A stretch of 5,142 nt of DNA from positions 1 through 5,142 of the forward strand of contig CAWEEP010000078.1 of NCBI GenBank assembly GCA_963808125.1. The letters run 5' to 3'. The DNA is from CAWEEP01 sp963808125 (GTDB lineage Bacteria > Chloroflexota > Dormibacteria > Aeolococcales > Aeolococcaceae). Of this stretch, positions 1 through 4,764 are shown piece after piece; within the stretch, counting starts at the first letter, position 1, and every line of letters begins with the position of its first letter. The notes under the pieces are model-generated. The model worked only from the letters and a program-made list of their open reading frames with translations. It did no database searches and had not been told where the DNA came from. The position numbers and the translations under genes are program-made.

Positions 1-510
1 GCGAAAACAGGACGGCCATTGTTGGCAAACAACAATCCGGCGCGGCGCCCAGATCGGCGCGCTTCTTGTTGTCTTCGTAAAGCTGGGTGTCGAGCTGAAG
101 GGTCTGCTGGCTCACTTTGAGGCTCATCGTTGAAAGTGACCAGGGCCCAGTAGAGGTTCACCACGCCGGCCACGGTGGCGATGGCCTGGTTCTTGACGGT
201 CAGGTCCGCCGACCTGAGACTGTTTTGCGCCTTGTGGAAGGACCGCTTGTTCACCGCCGGCCGAATCCATTGAGCAGGTTCTGGGTAATCGTCAAGCTGG
301 CCTGGGCGGTGTCGATGGGATTATAGAGAGCGGTGAGGGCGTTCTGGGTGGAACCGAAGATGCTGCTCATGCCGAGCGTCACCGTGGTGCCGGTCCAGTA
401 GCTTTGCTGGAAGCCGTAAACCAGGTTCTTGAACTGCTGCACAAAGAAGTCGGTGCCGGTGAACTCAGTGGAAGTCTCGATGGCGGTGGAATGGTCGTAT
501 CCGCAGGCCC
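1..510 (-). pseudogene. TolC-family outer-membrane efflux protein, internal fragment with two frameshifts
   Basis: This resembles the middle of a TolC-type outer-membrane factor, the periplasm-spanning exit duct of tripartite efflux pumps and type I secretion. Reading leftward, 510 to about 258 encodes a segment with FKNLVYGFQQSYWTGTTVTL and TITQNLLNGFG, typical of the beta-barrel and hinge region in acidobacterial members. The frame then hits a stop. Adding one G near 258-262 restores GFGRAVNKR and a helix containing ATVAGVVNLYWALVTF. Removing one base near 119-124 restores LKVSQQTLQLDTQLYEDNKK, the next periplasmic helix. Homology fades in the last 40 or so bases. The N-terminal part is missing at the junction near 510 and the C-terminal part lies beyond the window. 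Family assignment is by remembered motifs. Both frameshifts are single-base changes in G/C runs, so sequencing error is likelier than decay. Confidence 0.72.
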
Positions 511-520
511 GACCAGCCAG
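500..520. other. Junction of CAAX-protease and TolC fragments
   Basis: On the minus strand, protease sequence ending AFWLV is followed within a few codons, and in a different frame, by TolC-like sequence starting near GYDHSTAIETSTEF. The protease loses roughly its last third and the TolC protein loses its N-terminal part. No insertion sequence, inverted repeat or target-site duplication is visible at the join. A deletion fusing two genes or an assembly join would both give this picture. Confidence 0.6.
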
Positions 521-1015
521 AAGGCCGAGGCCTGGTATGTGCCCAGCGGAATCTTGCGGAAATCGCTGTTGACGATCCAGCGCATCAGCCAGCCGCGCCA
601 GAATAGTTCCTCCACCGGCGGCACGAGCAACGTGCAGGGGAAGCGGGTTCGCAGGGCCAGGAACCAGAAGCTGTGTTTCAGGCCCGCGGGGATGGAACTG
701 GCGGCGGCGCCGGTGAGGGCGTTCTGGAATACCCAGGAGTGGCGATAGCCAGGGCCGAAAATAACGTCGGGTCCGACCCAGAGCGCGAAGACGGCTGCGC
801 CCAGGGCAGCGCTCAGCAGCAGCCGCGTGTGGCGCGTACGCCAGTTGCTGGCGCGAGAAGGCCAGTAGGAACCGCGGTGGGGTGGCCAGGACGCGGAAGG
901 AATACATCCACGCGGTGGGAAGTCCGGTGGCCTTTTCGATCGACATGACCGCGATGAACGCCACGAACGGTGCGATGTAAGTGAGGGTGGGATTGGGCGC
1001 CAGTTCAAGGATCAA
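511..1015 (-). pseudogene. CAAX prenyl protease-related membrane protease (PEP-CTERM type), C-terminally truncated and frameshifted
   Basis: This is the front part of an intramembrane protease of the CPBP/CAAX (ABI) family, closest in my memory to the CAAX-protease-related proteins linked to exosortase systems. From a TTG at 1015 the frame encodes a hydrophobic start (LTYIAPFVAFIAVMSIEKAT). Near 815-850 the reading must skip one base to continue as LLLSAALGAAVFALWVGPD and then PPVEELFWRGWLMRWI. EELFWR (595-612) is the EExxxR motif that supplies catalytic glutamates. The sequence continues with KIPLGTYQASAFWLV and then stops matching. The following FxxxH and HxxxN/D motifs of the family are absent, so the fragment cannot be a working protease. 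The start is uncertain: no clear ribosome binding site precedes the TTG, and 1016-1109 shows nothing recognisable. Confidence 0.7.
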
Positions 1016-1109
1016 TGATAATACGGTGACCAGCTCTTGCAGACAGGAAGGGTTATGGGAGGTGAGACCTTGCTAGTGCAGTCTTGGGGGCGGCTTTTCG
1101 GTACGGCGC

Positions 1110-1391
1110 TCAACTCTTGCGGCGGGCGGTTGTGGCCGGCGGACGGGCGTTGACCACCGGGATCAGCCAGGTGCGTTCCTCGGACGCTTGCGGGCGCGCC
1201 GTGCGGAAGGCCAATTCGCGGTTGAGGGTGGCGATGAACTCCTGGATCTGGGCCTGCATTTCGCCCATCTTTTCGCGCATGTTGAGGATGATATCCACGC
1301 CCGCCAGGTTGACGCCCAGATCGCGCGTGAGGTGCAGGATGATTTCCAGGCGTTGGACGTCTTCGGCGGTGTAAAGGCGCGTATTGCCTTC
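1110..1391 (-). pseudogene. hspR: HspR-type MerR-family heat-shock regulator, N-terminally truncated
   Basis: HspR is a MerR-family repressor of dnaK/clpB-type chaperone genes that binds HAIR operators. The readable part, 93 residues ending at a TGA at 1110-1112, starts with EGNTRLYTAEDVQRLEIILH, the end of the winged-helix domain. It continues with DLGVNLAGVDIILNMREKM, the characteristic HspR segment, then a helix (QAQIQEFIATLNRELAF) and a basic tail rich in Pro, Ala and Arg. The helix-turn-helix and the usual HPQTLRLYEREGL stretch should lie before EGN. Instead, at about 1391 the sequence turns into high-GC DNA that encodes nothing HspR-like in any minus-strand frame. Without that region it could not bind DNA. 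Unlike its left neighbours, this fragment has no frameshift. Codon use matches the left part of the window. Confidence 0.82.
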
Positions 1392-1400
1392 GCCACCTTG
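1386..1400. other. Composition and homology break: likely chimeric junction
   Basis: HspR homology on the minus strand ends abruptly at about 1391, in the middle of a conserved motif. To the right, GC content and third-position GC rise sharply and all genes look actinobacterial, while the left-hand fragments look acidobacterial. The plus-strand zinc-ribbon frame is open straight across the join with no natural start before 1433. No mobile-element end or attachment site is visible here. Confidence 0.65.
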
Positions 1401-1432
1401 GTCCGAGCCACGATCCGAACACCTCGGCGACG

Positions 1433-1840
1433 GTGGCCGGTGTCCTCGATGGCCAGGACGAGGTGCCGGGTGCGTCGGCGTACCCGGAGGTGGGCGACGA
1501 TCTCGAGGCCGCCGACGAGGACGACGAGCCGCCCAGCTGGGAGCCTGGGCTGGCGCCACTCCACTGGGCGGGATGGAGCCCGCGTCTGCGGGGTTCGAGT
1601 GACGGGCCTGCGGTGGACCTCACCGTCGACGTCGATCGGGTGGTCTGGGCCTGGCGTTGCGACACGTGTGGGGCGGCGAGCGTCGACGCCGACGACTTCG
1701 AGGTCGTCACCGGCGACGTCTCGCACCGGCACTGCGAGTGCGGGGGTGACGCGGTGCGGACGCCCGCCGTGTACTGCACTAGCTGCGACACGCTCATCCT
1801 GCTGCGCAGCACCGACCCGGACGCCTCGGCGGTGGACTGA
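1433..1840 (+). CDS. Small hypothetical protein with a C-terminal zinc-ribbon-like cysteine cluster
   Basis: I do not recognise this family. The 135-residue product has a very acidic N-terminal part (DDLEAADEDDE near residues 22-32), a Trp/Pro-rich middle (residues 35-50), and a C-terminal half with three cysteine pairs: C76-x2-C79, C101-x-C103 and C115-x2-C118. Such spacing suits one or two structural zinc sites, so a role in nucleic-acid or protein binding is possible but unproven. There is no signal peptide or membrane segment. GTG at 1433 is the only start in the frame after the junction near 1391, but it lacks a clear ribosome binding site and the frame is open upstream, so the true N-terminus may have been lost. 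Codon use is strongly GC-ending, like the genes to its right. Its stop lies 41 bp from that of the convergent lipoprotein gene. Confidence 0.65.
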   Translation: MAGVLDGQDEVPGASAYPEVGDDLEAADEDDEPPSWEPGLAPLHWAGWSPRLRGSSDGPAVDLTVDVDRVVWAWRCDTCGAASVDADDFEVVTGDVSHRHCECGGDAVRTPAVYCTSCDTLILLRSTDPDASAVD

Positions 1841-1849
1841 GGCCGGGCG

Positions 1850-1863
1850 GCACCCCGCGGTGC
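1850..1863. terminator. Possible bidirectional hairpin between convergent genes
   Basis: A perfect 5-bp stem (GCACC/GGTGC) with a 4-base loop (CCGC) lies in the 41-bp gap between two converging genes. There is no T-run on either side, so it is at best a weak or Rho-assisted terminator. The position is the main support. Confidence 0.3.
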
Positions 1864-1881
1864 TGAGCCGGACCGCGCCCC

Positions 1882-2484
1882 CTACTCCCCCACCATCGCG
1901 GCGATGCTCGACACCAGGTTGTCGACACCTGTATTCCCGCACGACGAGAGGAGGAGGTCCCCGTTGGCGATGGACGAGCAGCCGGAGTCGGCGATCCACA
2001 GGTCCACATCAGAGCGTCCCGGGTACGAGAGCACGACGACGATGGCGGATCCGACGTCGTTGGGACAGCTGCAGATGACCCCGCTGGCGGCGGCACCGAC
2101 GGGGACCTGCGCCACAGAGCTGGCGAGACCCCGCACCGCCGCTGCGTCGAGACCTGTCTGGGTCTCCAGGGCGTTGGCGTTGCCGTTGATGCCGTCGTAC
2201 CTGCAGAGAAGGCCGGCCGTCGGCTGGGCGGAGGGAAGCATCCGCGTCTCCAGGTCGGAGCCGGTGTTGGTGACACCCACCATGCCGGCATCGCTGGCCG
2301 GGCAACCCCCCGCCACGGTCAGGCGCAGGCGCTGGCCAGAGACCGAGTCGGGCAGGCGGCTCGAGCCCGAGCCCGATCCGGTGGGACCGCAGCCGGCCAC
2401 CACCAGGCACGCGACGACGCCTGAGAGAACCACCCGGAGGATTCTGGCCCGGGTGGGACGCCGCGGACGGGGGATTGGGTGCAT
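1882..2484 (-). CDS. Hypothetical secreted lipoprotein, cysteine-rich
   Basis: The 200-residue product starts with an Arg/Pro-rich n-region (residues 3-17), a hydrophobic stretch (VVLSGVVACLVV, 18-29) and a lipobox VAGC with Cys32 as the predicted lipidation site. It should therefore be exported by Sec and anchored to the outer face of the membrane. A Gly/Ser linker follows (33-42). The mature domain has six further cysteines (61, 94, 138, 140, 169, 182), enough for three disulfides, and ends with a hydrophobic helix (VDNLVSSIAAMV). I do not recognise the domain. The layout recalls small actinobacterial lipoproteins such as the DUF3558 type, but I cannot claim membership. ATG at 2484 gives a well-formed signal peptide. 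The ribosome binding site is weak, and a TACGCT hexamer (2495-2500, minus strand) only 10 bases upstream hints at a very short leader. It is divergent from the recombinase gene across 69 bp. Confidence 0.8.
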   Translation of the reverse strand: MHPIPRPRRPTRARILRVVLSGVVACLVVAGCGPTGSGSGSSRLPDSVSGQRLRLTVAGGCPASDAGMVGVTNTGSDLETRMLPSAQPTAGLLCRYDGINGNANALETQTGLDAAAVRGLASSVAQVPVGAAASGVICSCPNDVGSAIVVVLSYPGRSDVDLWIADSGCSSIANGDLLLSSCGNTGVDNLVSSIAAMVGE

Positions 2485-2540
2485 GGTCGTCCAGAGCGTA
2501 CGCCCAGCTTCGCGGATCCGCCTGTGATCGCCCGTTTCCG

Positions 2541-2549
2541 GAGAGGAGG
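2541..2549 (+). promoter_or_regulatory. Ribosome binding site of the recombinase
   Basis: A purine-rich GAGAGGAGG stretch ends 4 bases before ATG 2554. It supports that start over an in-frame upstream ATG at 2479, which would overlap the first codons of the divergent lipoprotein gene. Confidence 0.6.
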
Positions 2550-2553
2550 CGGC

Positions 2554-3612
2554 ATGATTGCGGCGATGCCGGCTCGCGTCTCCAGTCAGCGTCGCCCCAA
2601 CGCGCCGCATCGCTCCCGTCTCCCCGCCTGGGCGGACCAGATCCCGGGGCCCGGCGACCACCTGCCCGATCAGGTCCAGCAGTTCCTCGACTTCCTCCAC
2701 GTCCAGCGCAACCGGCCGGCCACCACCGTGCGCGCATACCGCCAGGACCTCAGCAAGTTCGTCGCCTTCTCGCGGGCCCGGGCGCTCGCCGGCGAGTTCG
2801 GCGCCGGCATCGACCGGGCCATGCTCCGCCGCTACCAGATCGAGCTCGCCGCCGTCCTGCCCAACCCGCGCAGCCGGGCTCGAGCCCTGGTGGGGCTCCG
2901 CCAGTTCCTCCGCTACGCATACGAGGAGGGCTGGCTCGGTGCCGAGTTGACCCGTCAGGTGGTGGTGCCGCGGTACATCGTCGGCGATCCCCATCCCATC
3001 GCCACCGAGGTGGTGCCGCGGCTGCTCGCCGCCCTGCCCGCCGAGAACCTGCGCGACCTCCGCGACCGTGCCCTGGTTCATTTCCTCATCGCCAGCGGCT
3101 GCCGCATCGCCGAGGCGTGTTCGATCGACCGCAGCGACCTTCGTGCCGACGGCTTCCGCGTCCTCGGCAAGGGCGGCAAGCACCGCACCGTCTTCGTCAC
3201 CGAGGACGCCTGGAACGCCATCCAGGACTACCTGCGGACGCGCGGCCAGGACGCCTCCCCCGCCCTCTTCCTCAGCGTGGCGCACGCCGACATGCCGCGG
3301 GGCCACGTCCTGGCCTCCAACCGGCTCACCACCGACGGCGCCCGCCGCGCCCTGGCGGCCCTGCGCCTGCGCTTCTCGCACGATCCGGAGCTCCACCGCC
3401 TCATCGAGGGGCTGCGCAGCCCCCACGCGGCCCGCCACACGGCCGCCACGACGCTCCTCGAGGCGACCGACGGCGACGTGCGACTGGTCCAGGAGGTGCT
3501 CGGCCACGCCACCCTGGAGACGCTGCGCGTCTACACGGAGATCACCGACCGGCGCAAGCGGGCCGCCTACGCGCGCCTCGGCGACTACCTGCACGAGGTC
3601 GGCCAGGGCTGA
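2554..3612 (+). CDS. Tyrosine recombinase of the XerC/XerD type
   Basis: This is a complete 352-residue site-specific tyrosine recombinase. Such enzymes cut and rejoin DNA through a 3'-phosphotyrosine. Host Xer enzymes resolve chromosome dimers at dif, while related integrases move elements. Residues about 35-150 form the SAM-like core-binding domain (QFLDFLHVQRNRPATTVRAY, ALVGLRQFLRYAY). The catalytic domain shows all expected residues: Arg184 (SGCRIAEA), the GKGGK hairpin with Lys206/209, His291-x2-Arg294 (HAARH), His318 (LGHATLETL) and nucleophile Tyr327. The His318-Tyr327 spacing of nine matches XerD. The stretch between the hairpin and HAARH is longer than in E. coli XerC/D, as is the N-terminus, so assignment to XerC, XerD or an integrase is open. 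ATG 2554 follows GGAGG at 2545-2549 with a short spacer; a second ATG at 2566 is less well placed. No attachment site or phage gene is nearby, which favours a host Xer enzyme. Confidence 0.93.
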   Translation: MIAAMPARVSSQRRPNAPHRSRLPAWADQIPGPGDHLPDQVQQFLDFLHVQRNRPATTVRAYRQDLSKFVAFSRARALAGEFGAGIDRAMLRRYQIELAAVLPNPRSRARALVGLRQFLRYAYEEGWLGAELTRQVVVPRYIVGDPHPIATEVVPRLLAALPAENLRDLRDRALVHFLIASGCRIAEACSIDRSDLRADGFRVLGKGGKHRTVFVTEDAWNAIQDYLRTRGQDASPALFLSVAHADMPRGHVLASNRLTTDGARRALAALRLRFSHDPELHRLIEGLRSPHAARHTAATTLLEATDGDVRLVQEVLGHATLETLRVYTEITDRRKRAAYARLGDYLHEVGQG

Positions 3613-3633
3613 CCGAGGTCGGCCAGGGCTGAC
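3594..3633 (+). repeat. Perfect 20-bp tandem duplication over the recombinase stop codon
   Basis: Two identical 20-bp units lie head to tail (3594-3613 and 3614-3633). The first carries the last codons and TGA of the recombinase (EVGQG, stop). The second repeats the same bases downstream of the stop, so the protein is unaffected. The repeat fills most of the 29-bp gap before the convergent Nudix gene. Replication slippage is the simplest origin; an assembly artefact is also possible. Confidence 0.9.
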
Positions 3634-3641
3634 GCCGACCG

Positions 3642-4142
3642 CTACAGCCTTCCTGGGTCGCCTCGGTGCGCCGCCTGGGAGGGATCGTCCATCCAGACGT
3701 TGCCGAGGACCTGCACGTCGCCGCCGAAGCCGGCGGCCCAGGCCGCGCCGACGGCGCCGGCGATGGGGGGACGCAGCTCCAGGCCCTGAAGCTCGGCCGG
3801 GGTGACCCAGCGCACCTCCCGGACGGCCGGGTCCAGGCCGGTGGCGGCCTCGACGGCCTCGGCCCCCGCCCCGCCCCGCGTGGCGCGTCCGGCGAAGACG
3901 AGGTTGAGCAGGTGGCGTCCGCCCGGCTGGATGGCCTCACAGACGATGAGGAGGCGGCCGATCTCGGCCTCCACCCCGGTCTCCTCGAGGAGCTCGCGGC
4001 GGGCCGCCTCGGCCAGGGTCTCGCCGCTCTCGACGCCACCGCCCGGGAGCAGCCAGTACTGGTGACCGGCCTTGCTGTGGGCGACGAGGAGGAGGCGCTC
4101 GCCGGCGACGAGGCAGACCGCGACGCGGATGCGCGGATCCAT
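3642..4142 (-). CDS. Nudix hydrolase
   Basis: Nudix enzymes hydrolyse nucleoside diphosphates linked to another moiety, for example oxidised dNTPs, NADH, ADP-ribose or dinucleoside polyphosphates. The 166-residue product has a complete Nudix box at residues 35-57 (G35, E41, R49, E50, E53, E54, G56), which binds the catalytic metal. Before it are the usual first strands (RIRVAVCLVAGERLLLVAHS) and WLLPGGGVE; after it come VREVRWVTPAEL and an Ala/Gly-rich C-terminal part. The substrate cannot be read from the sequence. A housecleaning role is possible given the neighbouring LexA operator, but that is inference. ATG 4142 has no good Shine-Dalgarno sequence, yet a GATAAT hexamer (4149-4154, minus strand) ends 6 bases before it, so the mRNA may be leaderless, as is common in Actinomycetota. 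The LexA box lies 29 bases upstream of the start. Confidence 0.92.
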   Translation of the reverse strand: MDPRIRVAVCLVAGERLLLVAHSKAGHQYWLLPGGGVESGETLAEAARRELLEETGVEAEIGRLLIVCEAIQPGGRHLLNLVFAGRATRGGAGAEAVEAATGLDPAVREVRWVTPAELQGLELRPPIAGAVGAAWAAGFGGDVQVLGNVWMDDPSQAAHRGDPGRL

Positions 4143-4148
4143 CCCCGG

Positions 4149-4154
4149 ATTATC
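4149..4154 (-). promoter_or_regulatory. Candidate -10 element for a leaderless Nudix transcript
   Basis: GATAAT on the minus strand matches the TATAAT consensus at five of six bases and ends 6 bases before the Nudix ATG, so transcription would begin at or next to the start codon. The -35 region at a 17-bp spacing falls inside the LexA palindrome and is itself a poor match to TTGACA. Confidence 0.45.
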
Positions 4155-4168
4155 GGCGCCGGGTGTGC

Positions 4169-4186
4169 CACGAACACGCGTTCGTG
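4169..4186. promoter_or_regulatory. LexA operator (SOS box)
   Basis: CGAAC-ACGC-GTTCG (4171-4184) matches exactly the Gram-positive LexA consensus CGAAC-N4-GTTCG, and the arms extend to a perfect 7-bp inverted repeat (CACGAAC/GTTCGTG). It lies between two divergent genes. Toward the LysM gene it sits immediately upstream of an extended -10 element; toward the Nudix gene it covers the expected -35 region. Bound LexA could therefore repress both until RecA filaments trigger its self-cleavage. No lexA gene is in the window. Confidence 0.85.
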
Positions 4187-4193
4187 CTAGGCT
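4185..4193 (+). promoter_or_regulatory. Extended -10 element of the LysM gene
   Basis: TGCTAGGCT fits the extended -10 pattern TGnTAnnnT and directly abuts the LexA core, the usual arrangement for LexA repression. Transcription would begin near 4200, giving a leader of about 47 bases with a GGGGAGG ribosome binding site at 4232-4238, 8 bases before GTG 4247. No clear -35 hexamer is visible. Confidence 0.5.
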
Positions 4194-4246
4194 GTGGCCG
4201 TGGGTGCGAACATCCGTTTCCCTGAGGCGATGGGGAGGTCGGGAGC

Positions 4247-4554
4247 GTGATCGTCGACTACGCGTCGCCGCTCGCCGTGCCCCGCCGGGGCCCGCGGCGG
4301 TCGCGCCGCCCGCTCCTTCTCGGCGCCGCGCTCGCCGTCGCCGCGTGCTTCACCATCACTGGGGTGGCCCAGGGGGCCGGACGAGGCGGGCCGCCGACCC
4401 TGGTGGTCGGCTCGGGGGACACCCTGTGGAACATCGCGGCCCAGCGCTATCCGGGGACGACACCCGCCAGGTCGTGGCGGAAATCCTCCAGCTGAACCGG
4501 TTGTCGTCGCCGCTCATCCAGCCCGGGGAGACGCTGATCCTGCCCGCGGAGTGA
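4247..4554 (+). CDS. LysM-domain membrane protein, probable SOS cell-division inhibitor (YneA/ChiZ/DivS-like), with one frameshift
   Basis: From GTG 4247, which follows GGGGAGG, the product has an Arg-rich cytoplasmic tail (residues 1-22), one membrane segment (about 23-44, LLLGAALAVAACFTITGVAQ) and an outward LysM domain starting TLVVGSGDTLWNIAAQRY at residue 51. LysM binds peptidoglycan. At 4453-4456 (GGGG) one base is missing: the frame as given ends at codon 82 (SWRKSSS), while one added G continues as DDTRQVVAEILQLN and then QPGETLILPAE, ending at TGA 4552-4554. The repaired protein has 102 residues, the size of B. subtilis YneA. Small LysM membrane proteins under a LexA box are known as damage-induced division suppressors (YneA; M. 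tuberculosis Rv2719c/ChiZ; functionally C. glutamicum DivS). The perfect LexA box upstream makes that role likely here, though sequence alone does not prove it. The frameshift is most likely a homopolymer error. Confidence 0.8.
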
Positions 4555-4557
4555 GGC

Positions 4558-4576
4558 GCGCCGCACTCCGCGGCGC
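4558..4576 (+). terminator. Hairpin just after the LysM gene
   Basis: A perfect 7-bp GC stem (GCGCCGC/GCGGCGC) with a 5-base loop (ACTCC) starts 3 bases after the LysM stop. No T-run follows. In high-GC actinobacteria such hairpins can act as terminators, so this is a plausible end for the LysM transcript. Confidence 0.45.
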
Positions 4577-4677
4577 CCCGGCACGAGGGCGGCCGCTGCC
4601 CCCACTCCCGGCGGAAGGCGGGCAAGGCGTCCCATGGCCCCCGGGTCGTTCGTCACAACTGCGGAATCGGGCACCAT

Positions 4678-4706
4678 TGGGCACCCTCCATGCGCCAGGA
4701 TATGAA
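4678..4706 (+). promoter_or_regulatory. Weak candidate promoter for the downstream membrane protein
   Basis: TTGGGC (4678-4683) and TATGAA (4701-4706) are separated by 17 bp. The match is partial and the -10 lacks the conserved final T. If real, it gives a leader of about 50 bases to GTG 4765. A 7-bp direct repeat (GGGCACC at 4669 and 4679, 10-bp period) overlaps it. Confidence 0.25.
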
Positions 4707-4764
4707 CCGGCTTCCGGCCCCCGGCGCCGAGCCCCAAGCAGAGAGCACACACACAGAGACACGG

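Noticed and set aside
251..1015. A single 254-codon minus-strand protein.
   Set aside because: Only its two ends resemble real proteins, and they belong to different families. The middle is out of frame, so this is a chance-open frame across a frameshift and a junction.
1188..2078. Long plus-strand frame of 296 codons and an overlapping minus-strand frame at 1163-1999.
   Set aside because: Both are Arg/Pro/Thr-rich shadows crossing the junction and overlapping the HspR fragment and zinc-ribbon gene. No family features are visible.
1882..3594. A 570-codon open frame on the minus strand running through the whole recombinase gene into the lipoprotein.
   Set aside because: The part over 2554-3594 is the antisense of a well-supported recombinase. 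High GC keeps it open, and its translation has no recognisable domain. Only the portion from ATG 2484 is a gene.
3594..3633. Attachment site or dif-like site for the recombinase.
   Set aside because: The units are direct repeats without the inverted-repeat arms and central spacer expected of a Xer or integrase core site.
2475..3805. Other plus-strand frames over the recombinase (2475-3632 and 3068-3805).
   Set aside because: Their translations are runs of Arg, Pro, Ser and Ala with no motifs, as expected for frame-shifted high-GC coding DNA.
3666..4190. Plus-strand frame antisense to the Nudix gene.
   Set aside because: The minus strand holds a complete Nudix box and the antisense translation shows no domain.
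4440..4475. Programmed ribosomal frameshifting in the LysM gene.
   Set aside because: There is no clear slippery heptamer or downstream pseudoknot at the G-run, and other one-base indels in the window make a sequencing error more likely.
4740..4764. CA/GA-rich simple repeat before the membrane protein.
   Set aside because: It is short and imperfect. It supports a non-coding leader but is not a distinct element.
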